A stretch of 64,000 nucleotides of DNA from Algoriphagus oliviformis (GTDB lineage Bacteria; Bacteroidota; Bacteroidia; Cytophagales; Cyclobacteriaceae), in contig NZ_JAFKCT010000012.1 in the NCBI RefSeq assembly GCF_017254915.1, positions 1-64,000 of the forward strand. Direction: 5' to 3'. A program made the position numbers and the translations under genes. The notes below the pieces were generated by a model. It was not told the DNA's origin. It ran no database searches and saw nothing but the letters and a program-made list of their open reading frames with translations. Every line of letters begins with the position of its first letter. Within the stretch, counting starts at the first letter, position 1. Of this stretch, positions 27,862 to 36,095 are shown piece after piece.

Positions 27862-27903
27862 ACTATAATTTTTATAGTCACAAACCTATTTATAGTATAT
27901 TTG
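27862..27903. promoter_or_regulatory. HxlR operator and Bacteroidota-type -7 element
   Basis: A perfect inverted repeat ACTATAA-TTT-TTATAGT (27862-27878) is followed by a second TTATAGT half-site at 27890-27896. TATATTTG at 27896-27903 matches the Bacteroidota -7 consensus TAnnTTTG and reads toward hxlR. The arrangement fits an HxlR dimer controlling both divergent genes. Confidence 0.6.
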
Positions 27904-27937
27904 CCATGCAATAACGGTCAAAAAGGATAGTATTATC

Positions 27938-28285
27938 ATGGAACTGGCAGAACCAAGGATTTTAAAATACAACGGCAGAGAATACCCTTGCTGTGCGAGT
28001 CTGACAATGGGCATCATCGGAGGAAAATGGAAAACGGTGATTTTATACCATTTGATAAATGGGAAGCTCCGCTACAATGAATTGCGTAAATGTATGCCAA
28101 CTGTCACTGAACGTACGTTGGCATTGCAGCTGCAGGCTTTGGAAGAAGATGGAATAATACTGAGAGAAGTATTTCACAAAAAGCCTCCCTTAAAGGTAGA
28201 ATACTCCTTGACAGATCTAGGGAGCACGTTAGTCCCCCTCATTCAAGCTATAGCGAACTGGGGAGATAGCGTTGCTGAGAATTAA
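27938..28285 (+). CDS. HxlR-family winged-helix regulator
   Basis: This 115-residue protein has the standard HxlR layout: an N-terminal cysteine pair ('YPCCASLTMGIIGGKWKTVILYHL'), the DNA-recognition stretch 'LRYNELRKCMPTVTERTLALQLQALEEDGII' and the wing 'PLKVEYSLTDLG'. Redox- or electrophile-sensing through the cysteines is known for some members. It is divergent from the nitroreductase gene with a palindromic operator between them. A bidirectional terminator follows 36 bp after the stop. Confidence 0.92.
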   Translation: MELAEPRILKYNGREYPCCASLTMGIIGGKWKTVILYHLINGKLRYNELRKCMPTVTERTLALQLQALEEDGIILREVFHKKPPLKVEYSLTDLGSTLVPLIQAIANWGDSVAEN

Positions 28286-28321
28286 TTTTTCAAGCTAAAA
28301 ATTGATCGGCGCCATGTAAAA

Positions 28322-28358
28322 AGCTACCGCAGTAAGGTATGTCTGCGGTAGCTTTGTT
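28322..28358. terminator. Bidirectional terminator between hxlR and doxX
   Basis: A perfect 11-bp stem (AGCTACCGCAG, 28322-28332, with CTGCGGTAGCT, 28343-28353) lies between the convergent hxlR and doxX genes. The minus-strand exit has the better T-run, from the A-run just before 28322. Confidence 0.8.
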
Positions 28359-28418
28359 TGGCGAAAGGACTTGCAGCCCAGTCTTTAGTCGTTGAAATAC
28401 AGCTAATCCATGGACATC

Positions 28419-28847
28419 TCATGCCTGCTGCAAAAGTGATTTGCCCTTTTCATAGTAGTTAAAAGCCATGCCTGTCAGTGAGGTGATCAAAGCAAGATGG
28501 ATCATTCCCTGCATCCAATTGCCCTGAGGTAAATACACGGTGAGCAGTGCCACCATCATGATCGATGCCAGTGTTGCAAAGGACAGGACTAGCTTTCTAT
28601 TTATGATAAGCGACACTCCGGCAAGCAATTCGACAAGGGCAAGCACAGTCGCGAGCACCAGAGTCCCCGTATCCCCTAAAAAGGACCAACCCGTCTTATA
28701 CAAGCCTAGGGCCATCTTCTCCAGGCCAACTCCGCCGAGAAAACCTTCAAAGAACTTTTCCAGCCCTCCCCAGACAAACAACAGCCCAAAGCCTACACGA
28801 ATCAATAGGTTTCCAAATTCCAATTCTTTTGTTTCTGTATTTTCCAT
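28419..28847 (-). CDS. DoxX-family membrane protein
   Basis: This 142-residue protein has four hydrophobic helices and 'LLIRVGFGLLFVWGGLEKFFEG', the start pattern of DoxX/DoxD-like proteins. The family lies in the inner membrane and is often linked to oxidative or thiol stress; the exact activity is unknown. It begins 3 bp after the AhpD-like gene and ends before the bidirectional terminator, so the two are one transcript. Confidence 0.8.
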   Translation of the reverse strand: MENTETKELEFGNLLIRVGFGLLFVWGGLEKFFEGFLGGVGLEKMALGLYKTGWSFLGDTGTLVLATVLALVELLAGVSLIINRKLVLSFATLASIMMVALLTVYLPQGNWMQGMIHLALITSLTGMAFNYYEKGKSLLQQA

Positions 28848-28850
28848 TGC

Positions 28851-29384
28851 TTACAGTTCTGGAGCCAGTGGAAAATCGATCTCAAAACCAGTAAGGTTGT
28901 GGATGTAGTTGCTGATTACCTTGTCCCCAACGACGATTACCACATCGATCAAGTTGGCTTCGGTATATCCAGCAGCAAAGAATTCTTCCTTTACCTGATC
29001 ACTTACCTTTCCACGACCTTCTACGATAGCTTTGGTCAGTTTGGCCAGCGCGTCGAGCTTTGTTTCAAAAGAAGCGCCTCCTTTGCGGATTTCGAGTACC
29101 TGCTCATCTGTAAAGCCGTTCATTTTGCCGAGTACCGTGTGTGCCGACTGGCAATAGCGGCAGCCATTGACCTCGCTGGTGACTAGATTCACCACTTCGC
29201 GTTCTTTGGCTTTCAGGGTTGATTTGCGGTTTTGAAGAGCGAGGTAATCTCCAAGTGCAGTTTCGTTTTTGGCATAGTACGCATACAAATTAGGCACAAA
29301 ACCAAGTCCTTTTTTCAGGTTATCAAAGATGGCTTGGTTGTTTTCCGAAACTTCTTCTCTGGTGGGAATAGCGAAATCTTTCAT
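28851..29384 (-). CDS. Carboxymuconolactone decarboxylase/AhpD-like protein
   Basis: The start at 29384 ('MKDFAIPTREEVSE') gives 177 residues. The AhpD-type active site 'EVNGCRYCQSAH' (CxxC plus histidine) supports a peroxide- or alkylhydroperoxide-reducing role in the cytosol. An upstream in-frame Met adds only 15 atypical residues. It is followed directly by doxX, and an AraC gene lies 110 bp upstream in the same direction. The two together look like a small peroxide/quinone defence unit. Confidence 0.87.
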   Translation of the reverse strand: MKDFAIPTREEVSENNQAIFDNLKKGLGFVPNLYAYYAKNETALGDYLALQNRKSTLKAKEREVVNLVTSEVNGCRYCQSAHTVLGKMNGFTDEQVLEIRKGGASFETKLDALAKLTKAIVEGRGKVSDQVKEEFFAAGYTEANLIDVVIVVGDKVISNYIHNLTGFEIDFPLAPEL

Positions 29385-29494
29385 TGTCTTGTGATTGTTA
29401 AATGTTGAATTTTCAAATTGACAATGCAAAGATGTCTTCTAGAGACAGGCTGCTGTTAGGCAACATTTCCCTACGAGTGGGCAATTCTTCCCAA

Positions 29495-30319
29495 TCAGTG
29501 AGATTCTTTGAATTCTGAGGGAGAAACGCCCAAGGAGTTCCGGAAAAAGCGCCCAAAAGTCTGGGGATCTTCAAAGCCTATCTCGTAGGCGATTTCCTTG
29601 ACACTCTTGTCGGTATGCCGGAGCAAGCGCCTTGCCTCAAGGAGCCTTCTTTCCTTGATGTACTGCAGGGGGGACTTTGAAGAAATCTTCGAAAAGAGAT
29701 TGGAAAGCGTCTTTGGAGACTTGTTGAGCATAGCCGCGTATTCTGCGACGGTGTGGACAGTTCTGAAGTTTTTCTCAACCAAAAAATTGTACTCCCGCAC
29801 CAAATCCATCTGAAGCTTGTCTATTTTCCCAAAATCCTCCTGCTGCTTGTATATGCGGGTGCAAAGGATGATAAAGCGCTTCAGCATGGACTGGAGCATT
29901 TCCAGCTGGAGCTCGTCCTCAGATCGCATTTCCAGTTCAAACATCTTCCAGACGGTTTGGAACTTCTCCAATTCATCTGCTGGAATCACAAAAGAGGGTA
30001 ATTGCGAGGCTCCAAAGAACAACACCCCCTTACAGCCCACCTCGCTGTCATGGTCGATAATGCAGTAAAAAGAGCGGTTGAAACGTATCATTCTGGCCTT
30101 ACATACCCGGGTGACGTCGGCTTGATGAAACTCAGTCAGGCATACAATCTCATTGTTTTGAAAGCTGCGGTTCACCCCGTCTATTATTAGCTGATTGTCA
30201 TCGCCTTCAAACCATAAAAAGGTGAGCGGGCTTTCCAACGCCTCGGTCTGAGTCAGACAGTCTTTACTATGGACCTGCTGCAGCTGCAAATATTCATTCA
30301 GTAGACCTCTGTAAATCAT
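29495..30319 (-). CDS. AraC-family regulator (stress islet)
   Basis: This 274-residue protein has an N-terminal cupin-like half and a C-terminal AraC DNA-binding domain ('VAEYAAMLNKSPKTLSNLFSKISSKSPLQYIKERRL' and 'EIAYEIGFEDPQTFGRFFRNSLGVSPSEFK'). Its sensor half is unlike that of the two galactan-associated AraC proteins, so it belongs to another subfamily. It sits just upstream of the AhpD-like/DoxX pair and probably controls it. Confidence 0.9.
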   Translation of the reverse strand: MIYRGLLNEYLQLQQVHSKDCLTQTEALESPLTFLWFEGDDNQLIIDGVNRSFQNNEIVCLTEFHQADVTRVCKARMIRFNRSFYCIIDHDSEVGCKGVLFFGASQLPSFVIPADELEKFQTVWKMFELEMRSEDELQLEMLQSMLKRFIILCTRIYKQQEDFGKIDKLQMDLVREYNFLVEKNFRTVHTVAEYAAMLNKSPKTLSNLFSKISSKSPLQYIKERRLLEARRLLRHTDKSVKEIAYEIGFEDPQTFGRFFRNSLGVSPSEFKESH

Positions 30320-30394
30320 ATCAACGTCAAAGTTACTCCTATTTTAACGGGATCTACTGAACGGATTACTGAGTTTCTCAACCCTTGTCGTTTG

Positions 30395-31195
30395 TCATTT
30401 TAATTGGATGTCAAAAAAACGAAAGCTTTTCTCCACATGCTCCCGCCAGTAGCTCCATTCATGCCCCCCTGCATATTCCTCGTATTCATGGGCTATACCC
30501 AAGTCGCACAACTGGCGGTGAAGCAGGCGGTTTCCGGCGACCAGTTCGTCGTCCACCCCGCAGTCAAAGCGTATAGGTGGCCATTGAACCTTTCTATCCT
30601 TTATCAGATCCACGACGTCATTGGACTGGCCTGATCGTCCGTAAGAATCCAGCCTTTCCTCCACAAAAAGAGACATTTCTTCAAAGCGGGTGATCGCACT
30701 GTGCACGGAAATCGCCGAGTAGGATTCCGGCTGCCCCAGTCCCAAGCGCAGGGCTCCATATCCACCCATAGATAGCCCACCCAAACAAATCTTCGAATTG
30801 GGACCCGCACAGGGGATGTACTGCCGGATCGCCTGGGGTACGTCCTGCGTAATCCATTTAGAGAAATCCCTACCATGATGGACCAGATACCCTGATCCAT
30901 CTCCCCAAAGCCCGTCAGAGGGCATGGCTATAATGGCCGGCCGTATCTCGCCACTCTCCATCAGCCTTTTGGCAGTGGTATGGGCGCCGCCTTTCATTGC
31001 CCAAACCCAGGCGCTTCCATACACCCCATGCAGCAAAATGTAAATAGGCAAGCCGGTCAAGCCCTCAACTACTTGGGGAACAAAGAGACAGACATCTCCC
31101 CTGCCTTGCAGATTGGGGGATTTTAGGGTCAAAAAGCGAAGCCCATCCCGCTCGTAGGCAGTGTCGGAGATCTCGACAGATCTAAAGTCTTTCAT
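30395..31195 (-). CDS. Esterase-D-like alpha/beta hydrolase, possible S-formylglutathione-type hydrolase
   Basis: This 266-residue cytosolic hydrolase has the nucleophile elbow 'GLSMGGYGALRLGLG', an oxyanion region 'LLHGVYGSAWVW' and a late histidine in 'GGHEWSYWREHV', as in the esterase D/tributyrin esterase family. Its place downstream of a P450 O-demethylase and a class III-like alcohol dehydrogenase suggests it hydrolyses a formyl thioester or ester made from formaldehyde (inference). A carbohydrate esterase is the alternative. It is the last gene of the P450 operon, 7 bp after the dehydrogenase. Confidence 0.75.
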   Translation of the reverse strand: MKDFRSVEISDTAYERDGLRFLTLKSPNLQGRGDVCLFVPQVVEGLTGLPIYILLHGVYGSAWVWAMKGGAHTTAKRLMESGEIRPAIIAMPSDGLWGDGSGYLVHHGRDFSKWITQDVPQAIRQYIPCAGPNSKICLGGLSMGGYGALRLGLGQPESYSAISVHSAITRFEEMSLFVEERLDSYGRSGQSNDVVDLIKDRKVQWPPIRFDCGVDDELVAGNRLLHRQLCDLGIAHEYEEYAGGHEWSYWREHVEKSFRFFDIQLK

Positions 31196-31202
31196 ACAAC
31201 AA

Positions 31203-32321
31203 CTAGGAAAAAACGATTACACCCTTTGCGTTGACTCCGGCAAGCATGTCGTCAAATGCCTCCTGCAGCTGGTCCAGGGCATATTCCTTGGTGACCATGT
31301 CATCGAGCTTGAGCGCCCCCTTGCCATAGAGATCTATGATCTTGGGAAAATCAATCTGGGGCTTGCACATGCCATAGAGGGGATTAATGTAGGTTTTGTC
31401 CCATTCAAAAAGGCGCATGTCAATGCTGATCTCTTCCTCTATTCCGCTCACCTGCACGGCGGTGCCCCCGTTTCGGACCATCGCCAGTGGTGCCGCTCCC
31501 AGTGCGGGAATGGCCGTACACTCAAAGGCATAGTCTGCCGCCCGCCCGCCGAGGAGCCGGGCTACTTGCGCCGCCGCCTCTTTGAGTCCCCTGTCATCTG
31601 GACGTGCCAAGACCAAATCGGTCGCGCCAAACTGCCGGGCAAACTCAAGCTTTCGGGGATTGACATCCACCGCGACAATACGTCCGGCTCCGGCAAGGGC
31701 GCAGGCATTGACTACATTCAAGCCTACCCCGCCACAGCCCAACACCACCGCTGAGCTCCCGACCTTAAGCTTCGCCGCGTTGACCACCGAGCCGTAGCCA
31801 GTCATGACCCCACAGCTGATGATGCTGGCGGCTGAGAAGCTGAGGTTGGGCAGCGAAAAACGTACGGCCGCCGACTCCCTTACCAGCGCAAGTTCCGCCA
31901 GAGTTCCCAAATTAAAAGACCGTTCGATGGCCTTTCCCCGCCATTGGGAACTCCCCAATCGGGCCTGTCCCGGGGTATGGCCGTTGCCTCCAGCCACCAC
32001 GGGAGAGTTGTTTTCGCAGATATGCTGGTTTCCTTCTTGGCATTGGAAGCAGTGCATGCAGGGAGTCGCCCAGTTGAGGATCACTTGATCCCCGACGCGC
32101 AATCCTTGCACCTCGGGGCCCACTCGCTCCACGACTCCAGCCCCTTCATGGCCCATGATGATAGGTTTGCCCCAGGTTAGGGAGTCGTAGTCAGTGTGGC
32201 AAAGCCCAGCGGCTTTGATTCGGACCAGGATTTCGTCCCCTTGGGGCTCGGAGAGTTCCACCTCGCATAGGTCAAAAGTTCCGTCTCCGGTGGCCACCGC
32301 AGATTTTGCTAAAATACTCAT
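31203..32321 (-). CDS. Zinc alcohol dehydrogenase, class III-like (possible formaldehyde oxidation)
   Basis: This 372-residue medium-chain dehydrogenase has catalytic zinc ligands in 'GLCHTD' and 'GHEGAGVV', and the full structural-zinc set C-x2-C-x2-C-x7-C in 'CMHCFQCQEGNQHIC'. A Rossmann motif 'VLGCGGVGLNVV' binds NAD. It resembles thiol-dependent formaldehyde dehydrogenases and related class III enzymes. O-demethylation by the P450 releases formaldehyde, so this gene plausibly detoxifies it; oxidation of the sugar itself is the alternative. It lies 4 bp downstream of the ferredoxin reductase gene. Confidence 0.85.
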   Translation of the reverse strand: MSILAKSAVATGDGTFDLCEVELSEPQGDEILVRIKAAGLCHTDYDSLTWGKPIIMGHEGAGVVERVGPEVQGLRVGDQVILNWATPCMHCFQCQEGNQHICENNSPVVAGGNGHTPGQARLGSSQWRGKAIERSFNLGTLAELALVRESAAVRFSLPNLSFSAASIISCGVMTGYGSVVNAAKLKVGSSAVVLGCGGVGLNVVNACALAGAGRIVAVDVNPRKLEFARQFGATDLVLARPDDRGLKEAAAQVARLLGGRAADYAFECTAIPALGAAPLAMVRNGGTAVQVSGIEEEISIDMRLFEWDKTYINPLYGMCKPQIDFPKIIDLYGKGALKLDDMVTKEYALDQLQEAFDDMLAGVNAKGVIVFS

Positions 32322-32325
32322 GGTT

Positions 32326-33609
32326 CTATTTTGGGAGGTTTAAGTGGGGTGTTGGCGAAAATGCAAAGGAACTGTAGTCGATAGTGGGGTCTCCTACCTT
32401 TTCCGAATCTAAAGCAGTCCTTTCTTTCAGGTATTTGGTACCCCAAACATAAGCTTTGGGAACATTGACCGCATCTACGGCAAGCAGCCGCCCTTCCTTG
32501 AAATACCAGAGGGAAAAACTGTGCTCCCCTTCTCTCCGCAACACGGAGTGGTCGTAGCCTTGGGACAGTCCCACCATCTGCAGTTTGAGGTCGTATTGGT
32601 CAGACCAAAACCAGGGCAAGGCGTCGTACACCTCGGGTTTTCCCATCAGGGCAGCGGCAGCGGTTTTGGCTTGATCAACAGCATTCTGAACCGACTCCAG
32701 GCGCAAATGCCGCTCGTAGTATGGGTTATAGTGAAGCGTACAGTCTCCAATAGCGTAGATATGTTTGTCCGCTGTACGGCATTGTCCGTCCACGGCGATA
32801 CCGCCAGTAGCATCCAACCCCGTCTGCTCCGCAAGCTCGGAGTTCACCCGGATCCCCACGCCAAACACCAATAGATCGGCTTCGATGCTTAAATTGTCCA
32901 TAATGGAGACCTGCAATCCGTTTTTCGAAGGACGTATCGCTTTGACCTCCTGCCCCAACAAAACCTCGACACCCTGTGAGCGATGGAGCTTTTCAAAGTA
33001 ACTGGAAAGTTCCGGCGCCGTGACGCGGGAAAGCACCCGTTCCTCCCTTTCCATGACTGCTACGGCCAAGCCCATCTTCCTGAACGAGGCCGCCAGCTCC
33101 AGCCCGATAAACCCGCCTCCCACGATCAGGGCTCGTTTGCTTGTGCTCTGCCCTACCCGCTGCTGAATGCGCCGCATGTCGCCGGCATTTCTCAGGGTAA
33201 ACAGGGGCATGCCAGGCTCCATGCCATTTAACTGAGGCATCCATGCCCTTGCCCCGGTGGCAAAGACCAATTTGTCATAGCTCAGCACATTGCCATCGGA
33301 AAGGCGAAGGGCCTTGGATTCCCTGTCCAAGGTGGTGACTTTGATACCCAGCTTCAGCTGGATCTGTTCCTTTTCATAGCTTTCTTGAGCCTTCAGTAGG
33401 CTCAGGCCATTTCCTGGATTTGCCAGGTAGGATTTTGACAAAGGTGGCCGGTGATAAGGCAAGTCAGGGTCTTGGTCGATTAGGACGATCCCCCCTTGCC
33501 AGCCCTCTTTCCGAAGGGCAAAAGCAAAACTGACTCCGGCGTGGCTCGCACCGATCACCACACAGGTCTGATTGGGGCTGGATAAGCTTTTCATTTCGGG
33601 AGAGGTCAT
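32326..33609 (-). CDS. FAD-dependent ferredoxin reductase (P450 redox partner)
   Basis: This 427-residue flavoprotein has an FAD-binding start 'CVVIGASHAGVSFAFALRKEGW', an NAD-binding motif 'ALIVGGGFIGLELAASFRKMG' and the C-terminal 'HIYAIGDCTLHYNP', as in putidaredoxin/rubredoxin reductases of P450 systems. It passes electrons from NAD(P)H to the [2Fe-2S] ferredoxin encoded directly upstream; the genes share a 4-bp ATGA overlap, consistent with stoichiometric expression. Confidence 0.92.
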   Translation of the reverse strand: MTSPEMKSLSSPNQTCVVIGASHAGVSFAFALRKEGWQGGIVLIDQDPDLPYHRPPLSKSYLANPGNGLSLLKAQESYEKEQIQLKLGIKVTTLDRESKALRLSDGNVLSYDKLVFATGARAWMPQLNGMEPGMPLFTLRNAGDMRRIQQRVGQSTSKRALIVGGGFIGLELAASFRKMGLAVAVMEREERVLSRVTAPELSSYFEKLHRSQGVEVLLGQEVKAIRPSKNGLQVSIMDNLSIEADLLVFGVGIRVNSELAEQTGLDATGGIAVDGQCRTADKHIYAIGDCTLHYNPYYERHLRLESVQNAVDQAKTAAAALMGKPEVYDALPWFWSDQYDLKLQMVGLSQGYDHSVLRREGEHSFSLWYFKEGRLLAVDAVNVPKAYVWGTKYLKERTALDSEKVGDPTIDYSSFAFSPTPHLNLPK

Positions 33610-33914
33610 TTCGCCACACGGAGCTGGATACCGTCCAGCGCATCAGAAACCTGGATTTGGCAGCAAAGTCTGCTGAACTCATCCGCACCATCAGCCAGCT
33701 CAAGCATATCTTTCTCGATGTCAGAGGCAGGGCCTGTTTTCTCCATATCCCCAGGAGCCACATGAACGTGGCAGGTCGCACAGGAGCATACGCCCCCACA
33801 GTCCCCGTCTATTCCCTGAATGCCATGGGACACCGCCAGCTCCATAAGCGATCCACCAAATCCCTCTGCGATCTTGCTGCTTCCATTCGAAGCGATAAAT
33901 GTAATTTTTGCCAT
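33606..33914 (-). CDS. [2Fe-2S] ferredoxin, putidaredoxin type
   Basis: This 102-residue electron carrier has cluster ligands C39, C45 and C48 in 'DCGGVCSCATCHVHV' and C85 in 'SRLCCQIQV', the adrenodoxin/putidaredoxin spacing. Two extra cysteines (C43, C84) sit beside ligands. It links the reductase to the P450: it starts 6 bp after the P450 stop and overlaps the reductase start. Confidence 0.93.
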   Translation of the reverse strand: MAKITFIASNGSSKIAEGFGGSLMELAVSHGIQGIDGDCGGVCSCATCHVHVAPGDMEKTGPASDIEKDMLELADGADEFSRLCCQIQVSDALDGIQLRVAK

Positions 33915-33920
33915 ATCCGT

Positions 33921-35081
33921 TTAGTTTTTTGGGTGTAGTCTGACTTGGAGCGAATGGAATCCGACTTTTCGGTGAAAGTCGCCCCAAACCTCGATGTTGT
34001 CCCGGGCCTCTACGAGCTCCACTTTTTCTATGTTTTGAATCATTTCTTTGAGCAAAATCCTCATCACCTGACGAGCATGTGTCGCCCCGAGGCAATTGTG
34101 ATGGCTGAAGCCAAATCCCACGTGGGGATTTACCTTGCGGTCGATCTTGAGCCGATCCGGCTCCTCAAACACCGTCTCATCCCGATTGGCTGAGGCCCAG
34201 CAAAGCGACACCCTGCTGTCCGCCTTCACCGCATGCTCACACACCTGCGTATCTTGTGTGACTACTCTGCCCATGTGGGTAAGCGGAGAGAAATAGCGTA
34301 TCATTTCCTCCACGGCCGTATTGACCAGCTCTGGCTCCCTTCGCAGTCGCTCCAGATCTTCGGGATAGCCGGCAAAGTGCGCCAAGCTATTGGTAACGGC
34401 ATTGATCACCGTGTCCCTGCCTCCGGCAAAGGTGAGCACCATGACACCCTTGGCTTCCTCCCTGCTCAGCTTTCTCCCGTGCACTTCGCCATGCATCAGC
34501 AGGGAAAAAAGATCCTCTCCGCGATGCGACTCCGCCTCCTTCAGCTTGGCGTCTATGTAGTCGTACAGGACGTCAGCCTTTGAGCCATCCAAGGCTTCCC
34601 CTTCACTTCTAAACACATGCGTACCCCAAGAAATCCACCTTGCTGCCTCCTCCATGGGAGTATTGAGCAGCAGCGTCAAGGCACGGGACTGCAGCGGAAG
34701 CGCAAAGTCATGCACCACTTCGATTTTTTCTCCGCCAGCGACTTCGGTGAACAGGCCCGACACGATGGCGGCGAGCTGCTCCTGGTACTGCTCCTCCAAA
34801 GGACGCTTAAACCAAGGCTCCACCATCGCCCGGTAGGCACCGTGCATGGGCGGATCCACCTCAAAAGGGATCTGCCGTGTGTTTCGGATGCTGACCTCTG
34901 AGGGCACCACGATCCTTCCAGGCACTGTTTCGGAAGTAAAGGCCTGGTAATTGTGAGCGGTCTTTCGCACATCCTTCAGGCGAAGGAGCATGGTCACGGG
35001 ATCACCCTGGTCATCGATTTCCGCGTACCCCTTGTCAGCACGGATCTGGGCAAAGGGATCGGGCAATTCACTTTCTTTCAT
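33921..35081 (-). CDS. Cytochrome P450, putative 6-O-methyl-D-galactose demethylase (CYP236-like)
   Basis: This 386-residue bacterial P450 has the I-helix motif AGGRDT (219-224), the K-helix EEMIR (258-262) and heme ligand C330 in 'GFGFSHHNCLGATHARQVM'. It is soluble. In Zobellia and Formosa a P450 with its own ferredoxin and reductase oxidatively demethylates 6-O-methyl-D-galactose from porphyran, releasing formaldehyde and D-galactose. The same trio, embedded here between agar and carrageenan-type modules, points to that function. Assignment to CYP236 needs a comparison I cannot run. It is the first gene of a five-gene operon divergent from an AraC gene, with a 21-bp direct repeat between. 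Confidence 0.85.
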   Translation of the reverse strand: MKESELPDPFAQIRADKGYAEIDDQGDPVTMLLRLKDVRKTAHNYQAFTSETVPGRIVVPSEVSIRNTRQIPFEVDPPMHGAYRAMVEPWFKRPLEEQYQEQLAAIVSGLFTEVAGGEKIEVVHDFALPLQSRALTLLLNTPMEEAARWISWGTHVFRSEGEALDGSKADVLYDYIDAKLKEAESHRGEDLFSLLMHGEVHGRKLSREEAKGVMVLTFAGGRDTVINAVTNSLAHFAGYPEDLERLRREPELVNTAVEEMIRYFSPLTHMGRVVTQDTQVCEHAVKADSRVSLCWASANRDETVFEEPDRLKIDRKVNPHVGFGFSHHNCLGATHARQVMRILLKEMIQNIEKVELVEARDNIEVWGDFHRKVGFHSLQVRLHPKN

Positions 35082-35154
35082 GGCTGTAGGCTTTTTTTGG
35101 TCTTTCGATTATCGCTTTACAAAACTTGCAAATCGACCGCTACAGGGGATTGCC

Positions 35155-35184
35155 TATTTTCGCCAATACATACCTTATTTTGAC
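35155..35184 (-). promoter_or_regulatory. Direct-repeat regulator site between the P450 operon and araC
   Basis: TATTTTCGCC (35155) and TATTTTGACG (35176) are spaced exactly 21 bp. On the minus strand the halves read GTCAAAAT and GCGAAAAT, close to the GGTAAAAT halves of sites 1-4 and with the same period. It lies about 75 bp upstream of the P450 ATG and is probably bound by the AraC at 35248-36090, a paralogue of the one at 25144-26004. Confidence 0.65.
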
Positions 35185-35247
35185 GCTTAAGGAGGAAAAT
35201 ATCCCAAAAAGAGTCATAATACAAAACAATTGTTTAGCTTCATCCCC

Positions 35248-36090
35248 ATGAAACCCGTCTTGGAGCCCATCCCTTTGGAAAAGAACCAGTCGATTTTGGC
35301 CTTTTGCTTCAACAAAAAAAATTTTGAAACCCCCTGGCACTTTCATCCCCAATTTGAGCTTACGTGGATTGCCTCAAGTACGGGAACAAAGTTTATCGGC
35401 GACTTCATCGGAAACTATGAACCCGGGGAGCTGGTTCTGCTGCACTCCAACCTACCCCACTACTGGAAAAACGGTCAGAACCAAGCTGACCCCGCAACAT
35501 CCTATGTCATCCAGTGGAACGGGGATGCGATGCCGCACGCGCCTGAGATGGAAGCGATTCATGAACTGCTCCAAGCCTCCTCCCGGGGGATACTTTTTGA
35601 CCAAGTCCAGGCGGCGGCTATTTTTCCCCTGATCCAAAAATCAGTGGATCTCAGTGGAGCGAGCCTTTACCTACAGCTCTTGACCATCCTATCGGCACTG
35701 ACAGCATGCAGCTACAGCTTGCTTTCCGAATCGGGCTTTACCAAGGCCATTCCGCTGGAATACAGCTCACGGCTGGAAAAGGTTCACGAGTTTGTGGCCA
35801 ATCAATACGGTCGAAAAATCTACCTCAAAGAGGTATCCGAGCTGGCAAACATGTCCGAGCAGGCCTTTTCGCGATTTTTCTCAAAGATGGCGGGGAGGCC
35901 CTTTTTTGTCTTTCTAAACGACTATCGAATCCATACAGCCGCCCGCATGCTGTTGGAAAAAGACGATCCGATCGCACAGATCGCTCAAGACTGCGGCTAT
36001 GAGTCCCTGCCTTTTTTCCACAGGAAATTCAACGAAGCCTATGGTACAAGCCCTGCGCGCCACCGCAAAATACACCAGTCGAAACCCTAG
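35248..36090 (+). CDS. AraC-family regulator of the P450 operon
   Basis: This 280-residue protein has an N-terminal cupin ('TPWHFHPQFELTWIASSTGTKFIGD...EPGELVLLHSNLPHYW') and a C-terminal AraC domain ('ELANMSEQAFSRFFSKMAGRPFFVFLNDYRI' and 'CGYESLPFFHRKFNEAYGTSPARHRK'). The ATG at 35248 is preferred; the longer frame starts with TTG. It is divergent from the P450 operon across 166 bp. The sensor half is closely parallel to that of the AraC at 25.1-26.0 kb, including the W-H-x-H and PHxW positions. It probably responds to a galactan-derived sugar. Confidence 0.9.
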   Translation: MKPVLEPIPLEKNQSILAFCFNKKNFETPWHFHPQFELTWIASSTGTKFIGDFIGNYEPGELVLLHSNLPHYWKNGQNQADPATSYVIQWNGDAMPHAPEMEAIHELLQASSRGILFDQVQAAAIFPLIQKSVDLSGASLYLQLLTILSALTACSYSLLSESGFTKAIPLEYSSRLEKVHEFVANQYGRKIYLKEVSELANMSEQAFSRFFSKMAGRPFFVFLNDYRIHTAARMLLEKDDPIAQIAQDCGYESLPFFHRKFNEAYGTSPARHRKIHQSKP

Positions 36091-36095
36091 CGAGC

